Origin: Gammaproteobacteria bacterium | Lineage (GTDB): Bacteria; Pseudomonadota; Gammaproteobacteria; Pseudomonadales; Azotimanducaceae | Assembly: GCA_030430515.1 (NCBI GenBank) | Contig: JAUIKX010000191.1 | Location: 1 to 6,814, forward strand | DNA length: 6,814 nucleotides | Direction: 5' to 3' | In this document: piece by piece, positions 6,451 through 6,814 of the stretch | Layout: each line of letters starts with the position of its first letter | How positions within the stretch are numbered: position 1 is the stretch's first letter | The notes under the pieces: model-generated | Told to the model about the DNA's origin: nothing | Databases searched by the model: none | What the model saw: the letters and a program-made list of their open reading frames with translations, nothing else | Program-made: the position numbers and the translations under genes

Positions 6451-6814
6451 CCCGAGCTGGCGGACGAGATAGGCCGCCTCGTGTATGGCGTTGGCGTAGG
6501 AGCGGGGCTGTCTTGCATCGCCGATCACCTGCACCGGAATGCCGCTGCCCTTGAGTGCCACGGCCAGCTCGTTGTTGGGCTGACGGCCCTGGCAGATGAT
6601 GATTTGATCGGTTTCGATGTTGACGCTTCCGCCTTCGGCGTTGATAAATCCAGCGACCCCGCTCTGCAGGGTAGTCAGCGTCATTCCCGACTCGACCGCA
6701 AGCTCCAGGTGGGCCATGAGGCCCATGATGGCCAGTGCACGGGAACCGATATAGTTGGCCGGTACATAGCTCGGGTTGGCGTCGAGCAAACGTACCTCGG
6801 TGCCGCCCATCTTG
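6448..6814 (-). CDS. OYE / 2,4-dienoyl-CoA reductase-like flavoprotein, C-terminal end only
   Basis: The frame is open to the right edge, so only the last 121 complete codons are visible; the real start lies outside the window. The segment GGTEVRLLDAN looks like the second strand of a Rossmann fold, as in the NAD(P)H-binding domain of FadH-type enzymes. It is followed by DQIIICQGRQPNNEL and the ending VIGDARQPRSYANAIHEAAY, where the GD motif matches the C-terminal FAD contact of two-dinucleotide-domain flavoproteins. In FadH-type proteins an N-terminal TIM-barrel with FMN and an iron-sulfur cluster would precede this part, but none of that can be seen here. Such enzymes reduce activated C=C bonds of enoyl- or dienoyl-CoA esters or ring enones. 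Another pyridine-nucleotide-dependent flavoprotein ending remains possible. SDR2 follows after six bases in the same frame, so it appears to be an earlier gene of the operon. Confidence 0.75.
   Translation of the reverse strand, partial: KMGGTEVRLLDANPSYVPANYIGSRALAIMGLMAHLELAVESGMTLTTLQSGVAGFINAEGGSVNIETDQIIICQGRQPNNELAVALKGSGIPVQVIGDARQPRSYANAIHEAAYLVRQLG

Overview
The window is GC-rich, tightly packed bacterial DNA. All seven genes it supports lie on the minus strand, so transcription runs from right to left. High GC, short gaps, AGGAG-type ribosome binding sites and a DUF1800 gene fit a free-living Gram-negative bacterium, most likely a pseudomonadote. The lineage is inferred; nothing in the window fixes it. 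No RNA gene, mobile element, CRISPR array or clear repeat was seen. Long open frames on the plus strand are compositional shadows of the minus-strand genes.

Region 1 (6814 down to 1535) is a six-gene, CoA-linked catabolic operon. In transcription order it holds: the C-terminal end of an Old Yellow Enzyme / 2,4-dienoyl-CoA reductase-like flavoprotein, cut by the right edge; a classical short-chain dehydrogenase (SDR2); a stand-alone zinc-ribbon/OB-fold DUF35 protein; an SCP2-type thiolase; a second SDR of a different subgroup (SDR1); and an acyl-CoA synthetase resembling mycobacterial FadD8. Gaps between genes run from a 4-base overlap to 28 bases, so one mRNA is likely. Its promoter must lie beyond the right edge.

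The genes fit together as a breakdown route for a carboxylic acid with a ring or branched chain. The ligase would activate the acid to a CoA thioester, the flavoprotein would reduce a double bond, the SDRs would oxidise hydroxyl groups to ketones, and the thiolase with its DUF35 partner would cleave the beta-keto thioester. No acyl-CoA dehydrogenase or enoyl-CoA hydratase is present here. A steroid, bile acid or terpenoid substrate is a reasonable guess, not a demonstrated one.

Region 2 (1442 down to the left edge) holds a DUF1800 protein with an apparent signal peptide, cut by the left edge. A 92-base gap separates it from the operon. It belongs to a different functional theme and may be a separate transcription unit.

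The most unusual feature is at the two junctions just before the SDR genes. In both, the upstream gene ends in TAG, exactly two codons follow, and the SDR start comes next in the same frame. Neither SDR has a strong ribosome binding site, whereas the DUF35, thiolase and ligase genes all do.
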